Shown piece by piece: positions 17,798 to 27,808 of a stretch of DNA of 64,000 bases (its first letter is position 1; each line of letters begins with the position of its first letter). A model generated the notes under the pieces. The model saw only the letters and a list, made by a program, of their open reading frames with translations, had not been told where the DNA came from and made no database searches. A program made the position numbers and the translations under genes. Source of the DNA: Pedobacter sp. ASV28 (GTDB lineage Bacteria > Bacteroidota > Bacteroidia > Sphingobacteriales > Sphingobacteriaceae); contig NZ_JAELTN010000014.1 in NCBI RefSeq assembly GCF_016428855.1, positions 33,076-97,075 on the forward strand. Reading direction: 5' to 3'.

Positions 17798-18703
17798 ATG
17801 AAAATCGCTGCTATAGATTTGGGTACAAACACCTTTCATCTCATTATTGCTGAAAAAAGGGATAGTGAGATGAATATCATCTACAAGACCAATCAGCCCG
17901 TCAAATTGGGTGAAGATATTACCAAAGAAAACCGTATTATCCCAGTGGCATTTGAGCGTGGCATAAATTGCTTGAAAGATTTTAAAACCAGACTTGATGC
18001 CTATAAAGTAACCCGTCTTAAGGCTGTAGCTACATCTGGCGTACGCAGTGCCAGTAATGGACAGCAATTTATAGATAAGGTAAAAACAGAAACAGGTATA
18101 ACCATTGATATTATAGACGGCCAAGAAGAAGCGAAGCTGATCTATGAAGGAGTAAAATATAGTGGCGCCATACAAGGAAAATCTGTAATAATGGATATTG
18201 GTGGCGGAAGTACAGAATTTATATTTTGTGATGAGCACCAACTCTACTGGAAAAAAAGCTTCGATATTGGGGCAGCAAGACTGATGCAAAAATTCTTCCA
18301 TACAGACCCTATAAGTATTACAGACCAGCAAAGTATTAAATCCCACTTACAGGAAACCTTATCTGAATTGATCACATTTGGAAATGACTTTGGTGCCCAA
18401 ACCCTAATTGGCTCTGCCGGTGCTTTCGAAACCTATTCGGCCATGTTAAATCCATCCATTGACATCCATAAAATCTCCAAAGGAGAAATCGACATTATAA
18501 GTTATCACCGGTTATCAAAACAACTCATTAACTCAACTCACGAAGAACGCAGCAAAATGCCTAATCTTATTCCATTAAGGGTTGACATGATTGTAATGGC
18601 CAGTTTAATTACAAATTATGTATTGCAAGAGCTAAACGTTGAGAAAATAACACTGTCTACTTATGATTTAAAAATGGGAGTTTTACAAAGTTTGAGGTAT
18701 TAG
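17798..18703 (+). CDS. Ppx/GppA family phosphatase (exopolyphosphatase-like)
   Basis: The 301-residue protein opens with the phosphate-1 motif AAIDLGTNTFHLIIAE, then VATSGVRSASNGQQF, GQEEAKLIYEGV and the phosphate-2 motif VIMDIGGGSTEFIF: the ASKHA actin-like ATPase fold of Ppx/GppA. It is the short form with no C-terminal HD domain, common in Bacteroidota. Expected activity is release of phosphate from polyphosphate or pppGpp; which one cannot be told. It is a single gene between the ABC exporter terminator and a convergent permease gene. Confidence 0.9.
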   Translation: MKIAAIDLGTNTFHLIIAEKRDSEMNIIYKTNQPVKLGEDITKENRIIPVAFERGINCLKDFKTRLDAYKVTRLKAVATSGVRSASNGQQFIDKVKTETGITIDIIDGQEEAKLIYEGVKYSGAIQGKSVIMDIGGGSTEFIFCDEHQLYWKKSFDIGAARLMQKFFHTDPISITDQQSIKSHLQETLSELITFGNDFGAQTLIGSAGAFETYSAMLNPSIDIHKISKGEIDIISYHRLSKQLINSTHEERSKMPNLIPLRVDMIVMASLITNYVLQELNVEKITLSTYDLKMGVLQSLRY

Positions 18704-18814
18704 AATTGTATTTTTTCACTGCCTTAGATATTTTAGAAGATTTTAGACGAAATGCTTAAGTATACTTAGGTTTCTAAGGAGGTAAAAAATTATAAGGTAA
18801 AACTTACAGGTCTC

Positions 18815-20035
18815 CTACTTAAACCTAATCGCTTTCAAAGGACTGATCCTACTCACCAACATGGAAGGAATGATCAATACCATTGTACAAATTACTATAG
18901 TGGCGATATTGAGCAATAATACATCCGTAAAATGAACTTCCACCGGGACATAAGCTAAATAATAATTGGTTTGGTCCAATTTAAACAGGTGAGTGTATTC
19001 TTGTAAAAAGGCAAGCCCCAGGCCCAAGATATTGCCCAGAAGTAAGCCAATTCCCACCAGATATACCGCATTATAAAGGAAAATCTTCATCATGCTGCTG
19101 TTCTTCATCCCCATGGCTTTTAGAATACCGATCATATTGGTCCGTTCCAAGATCATGATCAATAAGGCTGTAATCATATTGATCACACCTACAATGAGCA
19201 TGAGTATCAACAGCACCTTTGTATTTACATCCAGCAATGACAACCAGGTAAAAATTTCTGGCGTACTCTCTACTACCGATCTCGATCTCAGTTTAAGCTC
19301 CAGGTTATTGTAAACTTCATCGGCTACCACCTTCAACTTCTTAAAATCTTTAATACGGACTTCAATTCCCCCCATTTGGTTGGGTTCCCAATTATTTAAT
19401 CGCCTGATCAGGTTAAGGTCACCTATGGCAAAACTCTTGTCTATATTTTCTATACCAATGGAATAAATACCCACAATGGTAAGCTTACGTTTTCTGGGCG
19501 GATCTTGAACAAAATGCATGATAAAACTGTCTCCCTTCTTAAGCATCAACCGTTTGGCCGTATACTCCGAAATCAATATCTGCTGCATCGCCTTGGCACT
19601 GTCAGCAAAATCAATAACCTTTCCACTTATTAAATGCTTCTTAATATAGCTCCAATCGTAGCTTTGCTCAATTCCCTTAAAATTAATGCCCTCTACTTCG
19701 CCATTGGCCACAATGATGGCTGGTTTTGTAGCAAAAGGATAATAGGAAGCCAGCTCTTTATTTCCCTTTAAGTTATTGATCGTTGTATCATTGGGCACAA
19801 AAGGCGATTTTTCAAAAGAACCATTTAGATCATACCTATAGATTTGGATATCGCCAATAAATCCCCTCACCTTATCTTGTATTTCCGTTTTAAACCCTTT
19901 AATAATGGCGATAGAAAGTATCATCACAGCCAAGCTGAGCATCACTCCAGCAATGGCAATACGAACAATGAGCTTGGAAAAGGTCCGTTCAGATTTTAGG
20001 GATATTCTACCCGATATGAAATATTCTACATTCAA
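18815..20035 (-). CDS. FtsX/MacB-type ABC permease, LolC/E-like lipoprotein-release protein
   Basis: The 406-residue protein has one N-terminal membrane helix (about residues 28-48, AIAGVMLSLAVMILSIAI), a large periplasmic domain, and three C-terminal helices (VLLILMLIVGVINMITALLI, AVYLVGIGLLLGNILGLGLA and the last at about 370-395). The start EYFISGRISLKSERTFSKLI and the end PSMLVSRISPLKAIRFK are typical of LolC/LolE. The LolD-type ATPase is not adjacent, which is usual in this phylum. Likely role: extraction of lipoproteins from the inner membrane for transfer to the outer membrane. Confidence 0.88.
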   Translation of the reverse strand: MNVEYFISGRISLKSERTFSKLIVRIAIAGVMLSLAVMILSIAIIKGFKTEIQDKVRGFIGDIQIYRYDLNGSFEKSPFVPNDTTINNLKGNKELASYYPFATKPAIIVANGEVEGINFKGIEQSYDWSYIKKHLISGKVIDFADSAKAMQQILISEYTAKRLMLKKGDSFIMHFVQDPPRKRKLTIVGIYSIGIENIDKSFAIGDLNLIRRLNNWEPNQMGGIEVRIKDFKKLKVVADEVYNNLELKLRSRSVVESTPEIFTWLSLLDVNTKVLLILMLIVGVINMITALLIMILERTNMIGILKAMGMKNSSMMKIFLYNAVYLVGIGLLLGNILGLGLAFLQEYTHLFKLDQTNYYLAYVPVEVHFTDVLLLNIATIVICTMVLIIPSMLVSRISPLKAIRFK

Positions 20036-20114
20036 TTTTTCGCAATAAATTGTACCTTAGCAAAAATGCTGATTCAAATTCGAATTAGTGGACAAATGTT
20101 AAAAAAACCTGAAA

Positions 20115-21362
20115 ATGAACAAATCTATTTTACTGTTAAAGGTACTATTAGCCGTATTTACCTTTAGTGCCTGCGGACAGGCCACTAAAACAGCAAAAAA
20201 AAAGCCTGTAACCAAGGTATCAAGCCCAAAGACTACTAAATTTTTAACGGGTGCCGAACAAACAGAGCTATACCTGCCTTTATTAAAAGGAAAAAGAGTA
20301 GGTATGGTGGTTAATCCCACTTCTATTATGGGCCAAACCACTACTGTAGACAGCCTATTGAAAAGAGGCGTAAACATTGTCAAGATTTTTGGTCCAGAGC
20401 ATGGCTTTAGGGGTAATGCAAGTGCAGGTATCCATGTTGATGATGATGTTGATCAAAAAACAGGTATTAAAGCCATTTCCTTATATGGCAAACACAGCAC
20501 ACCAACCAAGGAAGATTTAGCAGACATAGACGTAATGATTTTTGACATACAAGATGTAGGTGTACGTTTCTATACCTATATCAACACGCTACAGCATGTT
20601 ATGGAGGCCTGTGCATTATATGAAAAAGAAGTCATGATCTTTGACCGCCCCAATCCAAATGGCTTTGTAATTGATGGGCCTATACTAGACCCTCAATATA
20701 AATCTGGCGTGGGCATACAGCCCATTCCCGTTGCCCACGGGCTTACCGTTGGCGAATATGCCCACATGCTAAATGGCGAAGGATGGCTAAAGGACAAGTT
20801 GAAGTGCAAGATTACGGTCATCAAAAATGCTAATTATACACATGATATGCCTTATGTACTACCAGTTAGCCCTTCTCCAAATCTCAATACTGCACAATCT
20901 ATCTTATTATATCCCAGCACCTGTCTATTTGAAGGTATTTACATAAACCACGGTAGAGGCACCAAGTTTCCCTTTACCATATTGGGTGCACCTTATTACA
21001 AAGGGATCTACGATTTTTCATTCACACCTACAGGCATAAAGGGAATGGCCGAAACACCTATATTCAAAGATGAAGTATGCTATGGCGTTGACCTAAGAAA
21101 CTATGACACTTCTATATTTAGGAAAACCAGACAAATCAATATCCAATGGATAATGGAGCTCTATAAAGCTTCTCCCCGCAAAGCTGACTTCTTCAATTCG
21201 AAATTGAGCAATCAAATGCTCACCATAGAAAAATTAATCGGTGTGGGCACCTTTAGACAACAAATTATTGATGGAAAAAGTGAGGCTGAAATTAGGGCAA
21301 GCTGGGAACCAGGCCTAAGCAAATACAAGCAAATAAGAAAGAAATACTTGCTTTATCCTTAG
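20115..21362 (+). CDS. DUF1343 (NamZ-like) exo-N-acetylmuramidase lipoprotein
   Basis: A lipoprotein signal (LLLKVLLAVFTFSACG, Cys about residue 20) precedes a DUF1343 domain covering the rest of the 415 residues. Family motifs are VGMVVNPTSIMG, KIFGPEHGFRG, FDIQDVGVRFYTYI, FDRPNPNG and LYPSTCLFEGIYINHGRGT. Bacillus subtilis NamZ (YbbC) of this family cleaves N-acetylmuramic acid from the non-reducing ends of peptidoglycan fragments. By analogy this protein may act in cell-wall recycling in the periplasm; activity here is inferred. Divergent from the LolC/E-like gene. Confidence 0.87.
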   Translation: MNKSILLLKVLLAVFTFSACGQATKTAKKKPVTKVSSPKTTKFLTGAEQTELYLPLLKGKRVGMVVNPTSIMGQTTTVDSLLKRGVNIVKIFGPEHGFRGNASAGIHVDDDVDQKTGIKAISLYGKHSTPTKEDLADIDVMIFDIQDVGVRFYTYINTLQHVMEACALYEKEVMIFDRPNPNGFVIDGPILDPQYKSGVGIQPIPVAHGLTVGEYAHMLNGEGWLKDKLKCKITVIKNANYTHDMPYVLPVSPSPNLNTAQSILLYPSTCLFEGIYINHGRGTKFPFTILGAPYYKGIYDFSFTPTGIKGMAETPIFKDEVCYGVDLRNYDTSIFRKTRQINIQWIMELYKASPRKADFFNSKLSNQMLTIEKLIGVGTFRQQIIDGKSEAEIRASWEPGLSKYKQIRKKYLLYP

Positions 21363-21436
21363 TTGACGTTTCGGGCTACGAATTAAGGTTACAGGGCAAT
21401 ACCCCCACTAAATGTTATGTCCTTAGTTAGAACAAT

Positions 21437-21510
21437 GATAAAGGAACAAAGAGCAAAGATAAAAGACTTTATATATAGCGAAGTTTTTCTTTACTCCTTG
21501 TTCCTTTATC
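21437..21510. repeat. Long imperfect inverted repeat between the NamZ-like gene and pcm
   Basis: Arms at 21437-21458 and 21489-21510 match at 20 of 22 positions as reverse complements and enclose a 30-nt AT-rich loop. The region lies between two convergent genes, so a bidirectional termination or mRNA-end structure is plausible. No strong T-run follows directly. A TCGTAAAT-type near-repeat follows at about 21546-21575. Confidence 0.6.
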
Positions 21511-21579
21511 TTTACCCCTTTTTTACTCTTTACTTTTTATATCAAATCGTAATTCGTAAATCTACAATCGTAAATTTTA

Positions 21580-22236
21580 TCACCAGGCCTGATCACCTAC
21601 CAAAGGCACGAACCTAAACGTATCCAGCTCTATTCTATCGTATTCGTTCTCACTCACCCTGATGACGGTAATCATTTTCTGTGATTTTTCATCACCTACT
21701 GGAATAACCAAAATACCCCCTATCCTTAATTGTTTAAGTAATAACTCGGGTACGAAAGGTGCACCAGCAGTCACTATAATCTTATTATAGGGGGCATGTT
21801 GCTCTATGCCTTTTGAGCCATCGCCCAAAAAGAAATGAGCATGATAGCCCATTCCAGGCAATACTTTAATGGTTCTGGCGTAAATATTAGACTGACGCTC
21901 AATGGTAAATACTTCTGCACCCAATTCCATCAAAATACAGGTCTGGTAGCCAGAACCCGTACCAATTTCCAATACCTTATCTCCTTTTTGAATGTGCAGT
22001 AGTTCTGTTTGATAAGCTACCGTATAAGGCTGCGATATCGTTTGCCCATCGCCAATGGGAAAGGCAATATCCCGGTAAGCTTGATTCCAAAATGTTTCAT
22101 CGAAGAAAAAATGACGGGGTACCTTAGCAATGGCCCTTAAGACTTTGGCATCTGATATTCCCCTTTCCTTTAAGATCTCTACAAGTTTTTTTCTTGCTCC
22201 TTTTTCTCTATAATTATCTACAAACTTATATGCCAT
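21580..22236 (-). CDS. pcm: Protein-L-isoaspartate O-methyltransferase
   Basis: From ATG 22236 the product is 218 residues. It has the Pcm pattern: VPRHFFFDETFWNQAYRD, the pre-motif GDGQTISQPYTVAYQTELL, SAM motif I (VLEIGTGSGYQTCIL) and GAEVFTIERQ, then APYNKIIVTAGAPFVPELLL near the end. The enzyme methylates isoaspartyl residues in damaged proteins as the first step of repair. A TTG three codons upstream is unlikely to be the start. Single gene, convergent with the NamZ-like gene. Confidence 0.95.
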   Translation of the reverse strand: MAYKFVDNYREKGARKKLVEILKERGISDAKVLRAIAKVPRHFFFDETFWNQAYRDIAFPIGDGQTISQPYTVAYQTELLHIQKGDKVLEIGTGSGYQTCILMELGAEVFTIERQSNIYARTIKVLPGMGYHAHFFLGDGSKGIEQHAPYNKIIVTAGAPFVPELLLKQLRIGGILVIPVGDEKSQKMITVIRVSENEYDRIELDTFRFVPLVGDQAW

Positions 22237-22562
22237 TTGCCCCAAAAATAGCTTTAAACTCTTTATTTAACCAAATAAACCGCTTCTAAAATTGTAAATA
22301 TTTATCCACAGCCAGCACTTTGGTCAAGCTAAAAAACTACAATTCAACAAGATCTAGAAAATGTTCTAAAATAGGAGAATATTCAAGAGGAATAATTCGG
22401 TGTAGGACAACAAACCCAAATATAGAGCTATAGACTTGGCTTCCCCACCAACCTAAATATTTTACATTTATCGAAATTAAAACCGTTTCTTAATTTATTA
22501 GGCTTTTTAAACAGCTCGAAGTAACAAATAATTCATATTTTTGGACTAAACTTATATAGCGC
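22237..22562. other. Intergenic region with a probable promoter for the downstream barrel gene
   Basis: About 325 bp between the divergent pcm and barrel genes. TATTTTTG at 22536-22543 fits the -7 consensus TAnnTTTG about 20 bp before the ATG at 22563; the -33 element is poor. Nothing else was recognised in the rest. Confidence 0.4.
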
Positions 22563-23246
22563 ATGAACAAAAACTTATTGTTTATTTTTCTTTTATTCAT
22601 TAGCACTTCTGCTTTTTCACAACTCGATGGTAATTATAATTACAGCATTGGGATAAAAGCTTTTAATATAGGACAATTGCCAAAGATATTAAACCAGTCC
22701 AATACCGATGACTATACCCAAACCTGGTTTAATGGAGGTATTATTAGGTTTAATGACAACCAGATGAGTTTTAGGTTAAGTGGGCATTATTTGTTCAAGA
22801 GAGATCTTAAATTTAGCAACCAGTGCGACAATTGCGAAAGCGCAAATGGTAATTTAACAGATTACGCTATTAAGATCGGTTTCGAGAAAAATTTCAACTA
22901 TTCTATTATCCAACCTTATTTTGCTGTTGATTTAGGTTTTCGTGCCAATAGTTTCCACGGCGAAATCACCTCTACCAATACCCTAAATACCAATGCCACC
23001 TATTCGGCAATTACCAATAAGAACGGCGCTACCCTTTCACCTGTATTGGGTTTTAAAATCAATGTATTAAAACAGTTGAGCATCTTTGCAGAATCGAGCA
23101 TTGATTTTTATTATGCCTATGAGCGTCAGGAAACCATACTACGTGATGCTGCCAACACAAGAACCTTTGCCAAATATAACAAACTAGAATCTCTGCTAAA
23201 TCCGGTTTCAATAGGCATACAAATCCACTTGATTGGGAAGAATTAA
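22563..23246 (+). CDS. Small outer-membrane beta-barrel-like protein
   Basis: The 227-residue protein has a signal peptide (LLFIFLLFISTSAFS, then Gln) and alternating amphipathic strands (FRLSGHYLFKR, TDYAIKIGFEKNF, IQPYFAVDLGF, SPVLGFKINV, LSIFAESSIDFYYAYE, NPVSIGIQIHL), the pattern of an OmpW/OmpX-like 8-10 strand barrel of Bacteroidota. A Cys pair (CDNCES) near residue 85 is unusual for a barrel loop. The function is unknown. It is tail-to-tail with priA, overlapping it by 4 bp. Confidence 0.7.
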   Translation: MNKNLLFIFLLFISTSAFSQLDGNYNYSIGIKAFNIGQLPKILNQSNTDDYTQTWFNGGIIRFNDNQMSFRLSGHYLFKRDLKFSNQCDNCESANGNLTDYAIKIGFEKNFNYSIIQPYFAVDLGFRANSFHGEITSTNTLNTNATYSAITNKNGATLSPVLGFKINVLKQLSIFAESSIDFYYAYERQETILRDAANTRTFAKYNKLESLLNPVSIGIQIHLIGKN

Positions 23247-25717
23247 TAAGGATCTACATCTATCTGTGTAATTACACTCTTAAATTCTTTCTGGGCATTA
23301 AACTCTTTGATGGTAGTAGATAGTACAGTCTTTACTTTTTGAATGGCTACCGTACGCTCAATTTTAATGATAATCTGTTTGATGTAATAGTTCCTTATCC
23401 TCGCTACCAAAGGTTGTTCTGGTCCGAGTATCCTATGTCCTAACTGTGCCCTTAAATGATTGGCCAAAGTTTGTGATGCCTTATTAAGAATATTGGCATC
23501 TTTATGTTTCACATTCACAAAAATCAACCGGGTAAAAGGAGGATAGTGGAATTGGCGGCGTTCCTCTAGTTCGTCGGCATACATTTGCTCATAATCATTC
23601 GCAATTACCTGCTTAATAATACGGTGGTCATCGGCATAGGCCTGAATACAAACTTTACCTTGCTTATCTCTTCGGCCAGCTCTACCAGCCACTTGTGCCA
23701 ATAATTGATAACTACGTTCAAACGCCCTAAAATCGGGAAAATTTAATAGAGTATCTGCATTGATCACCCCTATCAGGCTTACATTGTCAAAATCTAAGCC
23801 TTTGGCCACCATCTGCGTACCGATAAGAATATCATGTTTTTTTTCCTGAAAATCGGCAATGATCTGCTGCATCCCATTCTTGGTACGCGTACTATCCAAA
23901 TCCAGTCTCGAAATTCTGGCTTCAGGAAAAATCAAGCTCAGTTCTTCTTCAATTCGCTCTGTTCCAAAACCCTTTTGCTCAATATGCACTGAGCCACAGG
24001 CAGGGCAAATGTTAATGCTGCTCTGGTGGTAACCACAATAATGGCAGTGCAGTTTACCACTTGACTTATGAAAAGTAAGGCTAACATCACAATTCACACA
24101 TTTTGGGGCATAACCACAAGTAGCACAAATCAGAATGGTAGCATAACCCCTACGGTTCTGGAACAAGATAACCTGTTCTTTATTTTCCAATGCCATTGCA
24201 ATATCATCTACCAGTACACTGGTAAAATAGGAAACCATTTTTTTTCTTTTTGTTTCTTCTGCAATACTAATCACTTCTTGTAAGGGTAATTGAACGCCTC
24301 CAAAACGTTCTTTCAATACCACAAATCCATACTTGTCTATCTGAGCATTATAATAGCTCTCCATAGAAGGCGTGGCCGAACCCAGCACCACTTTGGCCTG
24401 ATGAAGAAAGGCTAAAAAAACAGCCGCATCTCTAGCTTGGTAACGCGGTGCAGGATCATATTGCTTATAAGAATTTTCGTGTTCTTCGTCAACAACTACC
24501 AATCTTAGATCTGAAAAAGGCAATAAAACTGCAGATCTGGCTCCCAAAATTACTTGATAGGCCCCATTCAATACCTTATTCCAAATCTCTACACGTTCAT
24601 TATCATTGAATTTAGAATGGTAAACACCTATTTTATCGCCAAAATAGAGTTTTACTCTTTCTACAATCTGGGTGGTCAGTGCAATTTCAGGCAATAGAAA
24701 CAAAACTTGACCTCCATTAGCAATGGCTTCTTCTATCAATTTGATGTATAATTGTGTTTTACCCGAAGCAGTAACGCCATGAAGAAGTACCACATCTTTG
24801 GTTTCAAATTGAGTGCTGATTTGATGCAGTGCATTTTGTTGTTCGCTACTTAGATCAAAAGCGATTTCGAATTCATCGTGGTTAGTATGCAATCTGCTTA
24901 CTTGGCGCTTTTCCACTACAAATATCTCTTTATCCGTAAGCGATTTTAGGGCACCTTGTCCACAGCCACTTTCCTCTAGCAGCTGGTTTTTGGCCATAAA
25001 ATCTCCATTTCTGGTGCATTTTAAATAAGCCAAAAGTGCATCCAATTGCTTTGGCGCCCTTTCCAACTGCTCAAATAGCAATTTCAAATTTTCTTCATCC
25101 CTATAAAAAGGATTTAGCCTTACAAATGATTTAAGCAAAGGCCTATATTTATCTACTACCTCCTCTGCGGCAACGATAATCTCCTTAGCAATCAATGAAT
25201 TGATGATGGGGTATACCGTTTTCTGCCCCAACAGCTCCGCAACTTCATTAATCGTTATGCGATGCTGCTTAACCAGCACATTCACAATGAGATCTTCCTT
25301 ATCTGTAAGTACTACCCCTTCTGGTTGCTCTTCTCTTAAAATCAAGATGGTTTCGCTCGCCAACTTTAATCCGGTAGGCAGTGCGGCAGCCATCACCTCT
25401 CCTTCATTACAAAGGTAATAGCTGGTCATCCAGTCCCAAAATTCAAATTGTTTTTGGTTAACAACCGGATATTCATCTACAACATCAATAATGTATTTTG
25501 CCTGATAATGCTCGGGTGGTTCATTGCCCATACCCTTAATCAGAGCGGTATAGATCTTATGCTTACCAAACTGTACCACTACCCTTTTGCCCACGGCAAT
25601 TCTATCGTTAAGCTCAAACGGAACACGATAGGTGTAGTTGATCGCTAACGATAATGGAAGAATAACCTCTACAAACAAGGTTTCTCTTTCAGAAAAATCT
25701 GATTCGGCAAATTGCAT
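23243..25717 (-). CDS. priA: Primosomal protein N' (replication restart helicase)
   Basis: The 824-residue protein is a complete PriA. It has the N-terminal DNA-binding domain (about 1-110), Walker A (LLHGVTASGKTQLY, about residue 315), Walker B VVDEEHENSYKQ, the zinc-binding cysteines CATCGYAPKCVNC and HCHYCGY with CPACGS, then motif V/VI pieces GTQMVAKGLDFDNV and QVAGRAGR. It reloads the replisome at stalled forks. The stop of the downstream DUF423 gene and its own start share one base, so the two are co-transcribed. Confidence 0.97.
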   Translation of the reverse strand: MQFAESDFSERETLFVEVILPLSLAINYTYRVPFELNDRIAVGKRVVVQFGKHKIYTALIKGMGNEPPEHYQAKYIIDVVDEYPVVNQKQFEFWDWMTSYYLCNEGEVMAAALPTGLKLASETILILREEQPEGVVLTDKEDLIVNVLVKQHRITINEVAELLGQKTVYPIINSLIAKEIIVAAEEVVDKYRPLLKSFVRLNPFYRDEENLKLLFEQLERAPKQLDALLAYLKCTRNGDFMAKNQLLEESGCGQGALKSLTDKEIFVVEKRQVSRLHTNHDEFEIAFDLSSEQQNALHQISTQFETKDVVLLHGVTASGKTQLYIKLIEEAIANGGQVLFLLPEIALTTQIVERVKLYFGDKIGVYHSKFNDNERVEIWNKVLNGAYQVILGARSAVLLPFSDLRLVVVDEEHENSYKQYDPAPRYQARDAAVFLAFLHQAKVVLGSATPSMESYYNAQIDKYGFVVLKERFGGVQLPLQEVISIAEETKRKKMVSYFTSVLVDDIAMALENKEQVILFQNRRGYATILICATCGYAPKCVNCDVSLTFHKSSGKLHCHYCGYHQSSINICPACGSVHIEQKGFGTERIEEELSLIFPEARISRLDLDSTRTKNGMQQIIADFQEKKHDILIGTQMVAKGLDFDNVSLIGVINADTLLNFPDFRAFERSYQLLAQVAGRAGRRDKQGKVCIQAYADDHRIIKQVIANDYEQMYADELEERRQFHYPPFTRLIFVNVKHKDANILNKASQTLANHLRAQLGHRILGPEQPLVARIRNYYIKQIIIKIERTVAIQKVKTVLSTTIKEFNAQKEFKSVITQIDVDPY

Positions 25718-26103
25718 TATTTATCTTTTAGGGCAGCAAAAAATAAGCAGCACCATCCTATAATAAAACATAGCCCGCCTATCGGGGTAATTGGTCCTAT
25801 ATAACTGGTAAAAGTTAAGTGATAGGCGTCTTTTAGCGACAATAAATATAACGAACCAGAAAACAAGATAATCCCCAAACTAAAAAACAAAAATGAAAGG
25901 CTGATGAGCTTGTTCTTATAACGTGCAAAAGTTGAAAGATATAATATAGCGAAGGTATGGTAAAACTGGTATTCAACTCCTTTTTGCCAGGTAAGCAATT
26001 GATCGGGCGAAATAATCTGCTTGAGGCCATGGGCTCCAAAAGCGCCTAATATTACCGCTAATGCCCCAAAAAAAGCAGCTGTTAGGATAATTCGTTTATT
26101 CAT
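25717..26103 (-). CDS. DUF423 family small membrane protein
   Basis: The 128-residue protein has four predicted helices with the DUF423 signatures ILGAFGAHGLK near the start, WQKGVEYQFYHTFAILYL in the middle, and GPITPIGGLCFIIGWC at the end. The function of this inner-membrane family is unknown. Transcribed just ahead of priA with a 1-bp overlap. Confidence 0.92.
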   Translation of the reverse strand: MNKRIILTAAFFGALAVILGAFGAHGLKQIISPDQLLTWQKGVEYQFYHTFAILYLSTFARYKNKLISLSFLFFSLGIILFSGSLYLLSLKDAYHLTFTSYIGPITPIGGLCFIIGWCCLFFAALKDK

Positions 26104-26172
26104 GAGTAACGGCTTTTAATCTTGCTAAATTAATAAAATGACCTTACAATATCGCTAATCATAAAATTAAAT

Positions 26173-26180
26173 TAAATTTG
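26173..26180 (+). promoter_or_regulatory. -7 promoter box for the two-gene surface-protein unit
   Basis: TAAATTTG at 26173-26180 matches the TAnnTTTG consensus 12 bp before the ATG at 26193. The -33 element is not convincing. Confidence 0.4.
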
Positions 26181-26192
26181 TTCTTCATAGGC

Positions 26193-27758
26193 ATGAAAAG
26201 AATATATTTTACACTTAGCATATTGATCATAGGTACCGCTGTAATGGCCTATCTATATTTTTCGAACTTAAATACAGAGAACAACAGCAATGATCATCCA
26301 CTGAATATTGTATCCAAAAACTCGGGTATCGTTTTTACCTTCGAAAATGACAAATCTTTTTTTGAAATCTTAAACGGACAGCGCATTCTCGGTCAGCTAT
26401 TGGGTGCAAAAAAAACCAAGACCTTAATTGCCCTGCAACAAAACTTAAGCATAAATAAGCCTATAAACCAACTTGTAGATGGAGAAAATATCTACATTGG
26501 TTTTTTACCGGGAAAAAATAATCAGGTCGATTTTATCATAAGCACACAAGCTAAATTCGAGATCGATCAGAATAGATTAATACAGTTGGGCAACAACAAA
26601 GAGTTTAAGATAGAAAAGAACGGTGCATACAGCAAGCTTACTTTCCCCGATAGTAGTTTCTGCTACCTGATCACAGATAAAAAAACGATGATCGTTTCCA
26701 ATTCCCCTGATGCATTGGTCAACCTGATTGACAATCACACCAAGAATGACTTTGCTGCTTACATTAAACAGAACAACCGCTTTGGCAAAAACACACTTGC
26801 CAATATTTATATTGACTATAATAAAATCCCTAAATTATTAAAGAGCATACTGAACAGCAATATTAACGGAGAGTTGAATATCTTTAACCGACAAAACACC
26901 TATGCATCATTTAATTATAATTTCAGTAGCGAAAAATTATTGTTGAACGGCTATACCGATATACAAGACAAAAACAATTATTATAGGTTATATTTAGACC
27001 AAAAGGAACAAAAAATATTTATCGACCAAGCTTTCCCAGAACAAACTGCCAATTATACCATTTTTGCAATAACAGATAAAGAAAAATGGAACAGTGCCTT
27101 TAAAAACTGGCAGCAAGATCATAAAGAAGCTGAAAAAATAGCGAAAACGCTAAAAGAACTGAATGAAAAATACAGAATTGATATCTATCAAACTTTCCCT
27201 AAATATTTCAATAAGCAACTCGCCACTTTTCAATTAAGCTCAGGCGAGAAATTTGGTCTGCTTGCACTAGAAAATGGCGACAAATTGGGGCAGCTCTTAT
27301 TGGATCTTAGTACTGAATATGAGCCAGAAATAAGGATTTTCAAAGAAGCTGACCTCTTGTACTACTTCTTTGGAGAACCATTTAAAAAATTTGAAAGACC
27401 CTTCTATACCATCATAGATAATTACTTTGTCATCGCCAATAATGCCAGTAGCATAAAAGTGTTCCTTAACAGCTATAGAAACAACAAACTATTGGTAAAC
27501 AATGCAGTATATATGCAGTTTAAGGATCAAATTTCCAGTTCTGCCACATTATCTATTTATGTAAACCACAAAAACTCTAACGACATCTTTGGCAGAAACC
27601 TTAGAGCAGCATATTACAAGCAGTATAAATCTGAAGACGGCCTCAAATCATACAATGCCTTCGGTTATCAACTTTCTTCCGATAATGGACGTTTTCTGAG
27701 CAATATTTTACTTTTAAAGCAACAAAAAGAAATTAAATTGGACAGTTTAACAAATTAG
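26193..27758 (+). CDS. Large secreted or anchored protein of unknown function
   Basis: Start at ATG 26193 gives a single N-terminal signal-anchor helix (IYFTLSILIIGTAVMAYLYF). The remaining roughly 500 residues contain no domain I can name. They alternate beta strands and short helices, with repeated patterns of the type FxIxNxxxxxKxFL (for example IIDNYFVIANNASSIKVFLN), which suggests a duplicated fold similar to the DUF3352-like secreted proteins. It ends 50 bp before the ATG of the DUF5723 gene, so both are probably one transcript and may work together at the cell surface. Confidence 0.6.
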   Translation: MKRIYFTLSILIIGTAVMAYLYFSNLNTENNSNDHPLNIVSKNSGIVFTFENDKSFFEILNGQRILGQLLGAKKTKTLIALQQNLSINKPINQLVDGENIYIGFLPGKNNQVDFIISTQAKFEIDQNRLIQLGNNKEFKIEKNGAYSKLTFPDSSFCYLITDKKTMIVSNSPDALVNLIDNHTKNDFAAYIKQNNRFGKNTLANIYIDYNKIPKLLKSILNSNINGELNIFNRQNTYASFNYNFSSEKLLLNGYTDIQDKNNYYRLYLDQKEQKIFIDQAFPEQTANYTIFAITDKEKWNSAFKNWQQDHKEAEKIAKTLKELNEKYRIDIYQTFPKYFNKQLATFQLSSGEKFGLLALENGDKLGQLLLDLSTEYEPEIRIFKEADLLYYFFGEPFKKFERPFYTIIDNYFVIANNASSIKVFLNSYRNNKLLVNNAVYMQFKDQISSSATLSIYVNHKNSNDIFGRNLRAAYYKQYKSEDGLKSYNAFGYQLSSDNGRFLSNILLLKQQKEIKLDSLTN

Positions 27759-27808
27759 GATGTGGTAAATTGACTTCAAAACGGTTATCTTTATCAACAA
27801 GTAATGGT

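Noticed and set aside
21417..21617. 66-codon ORF between the NamZ-like gene and pcm
   Set aside because: It reads through a long inverted repeat and simple TCGTAAAT-type repeats and runs into pcm; composition is a product of the repeat.
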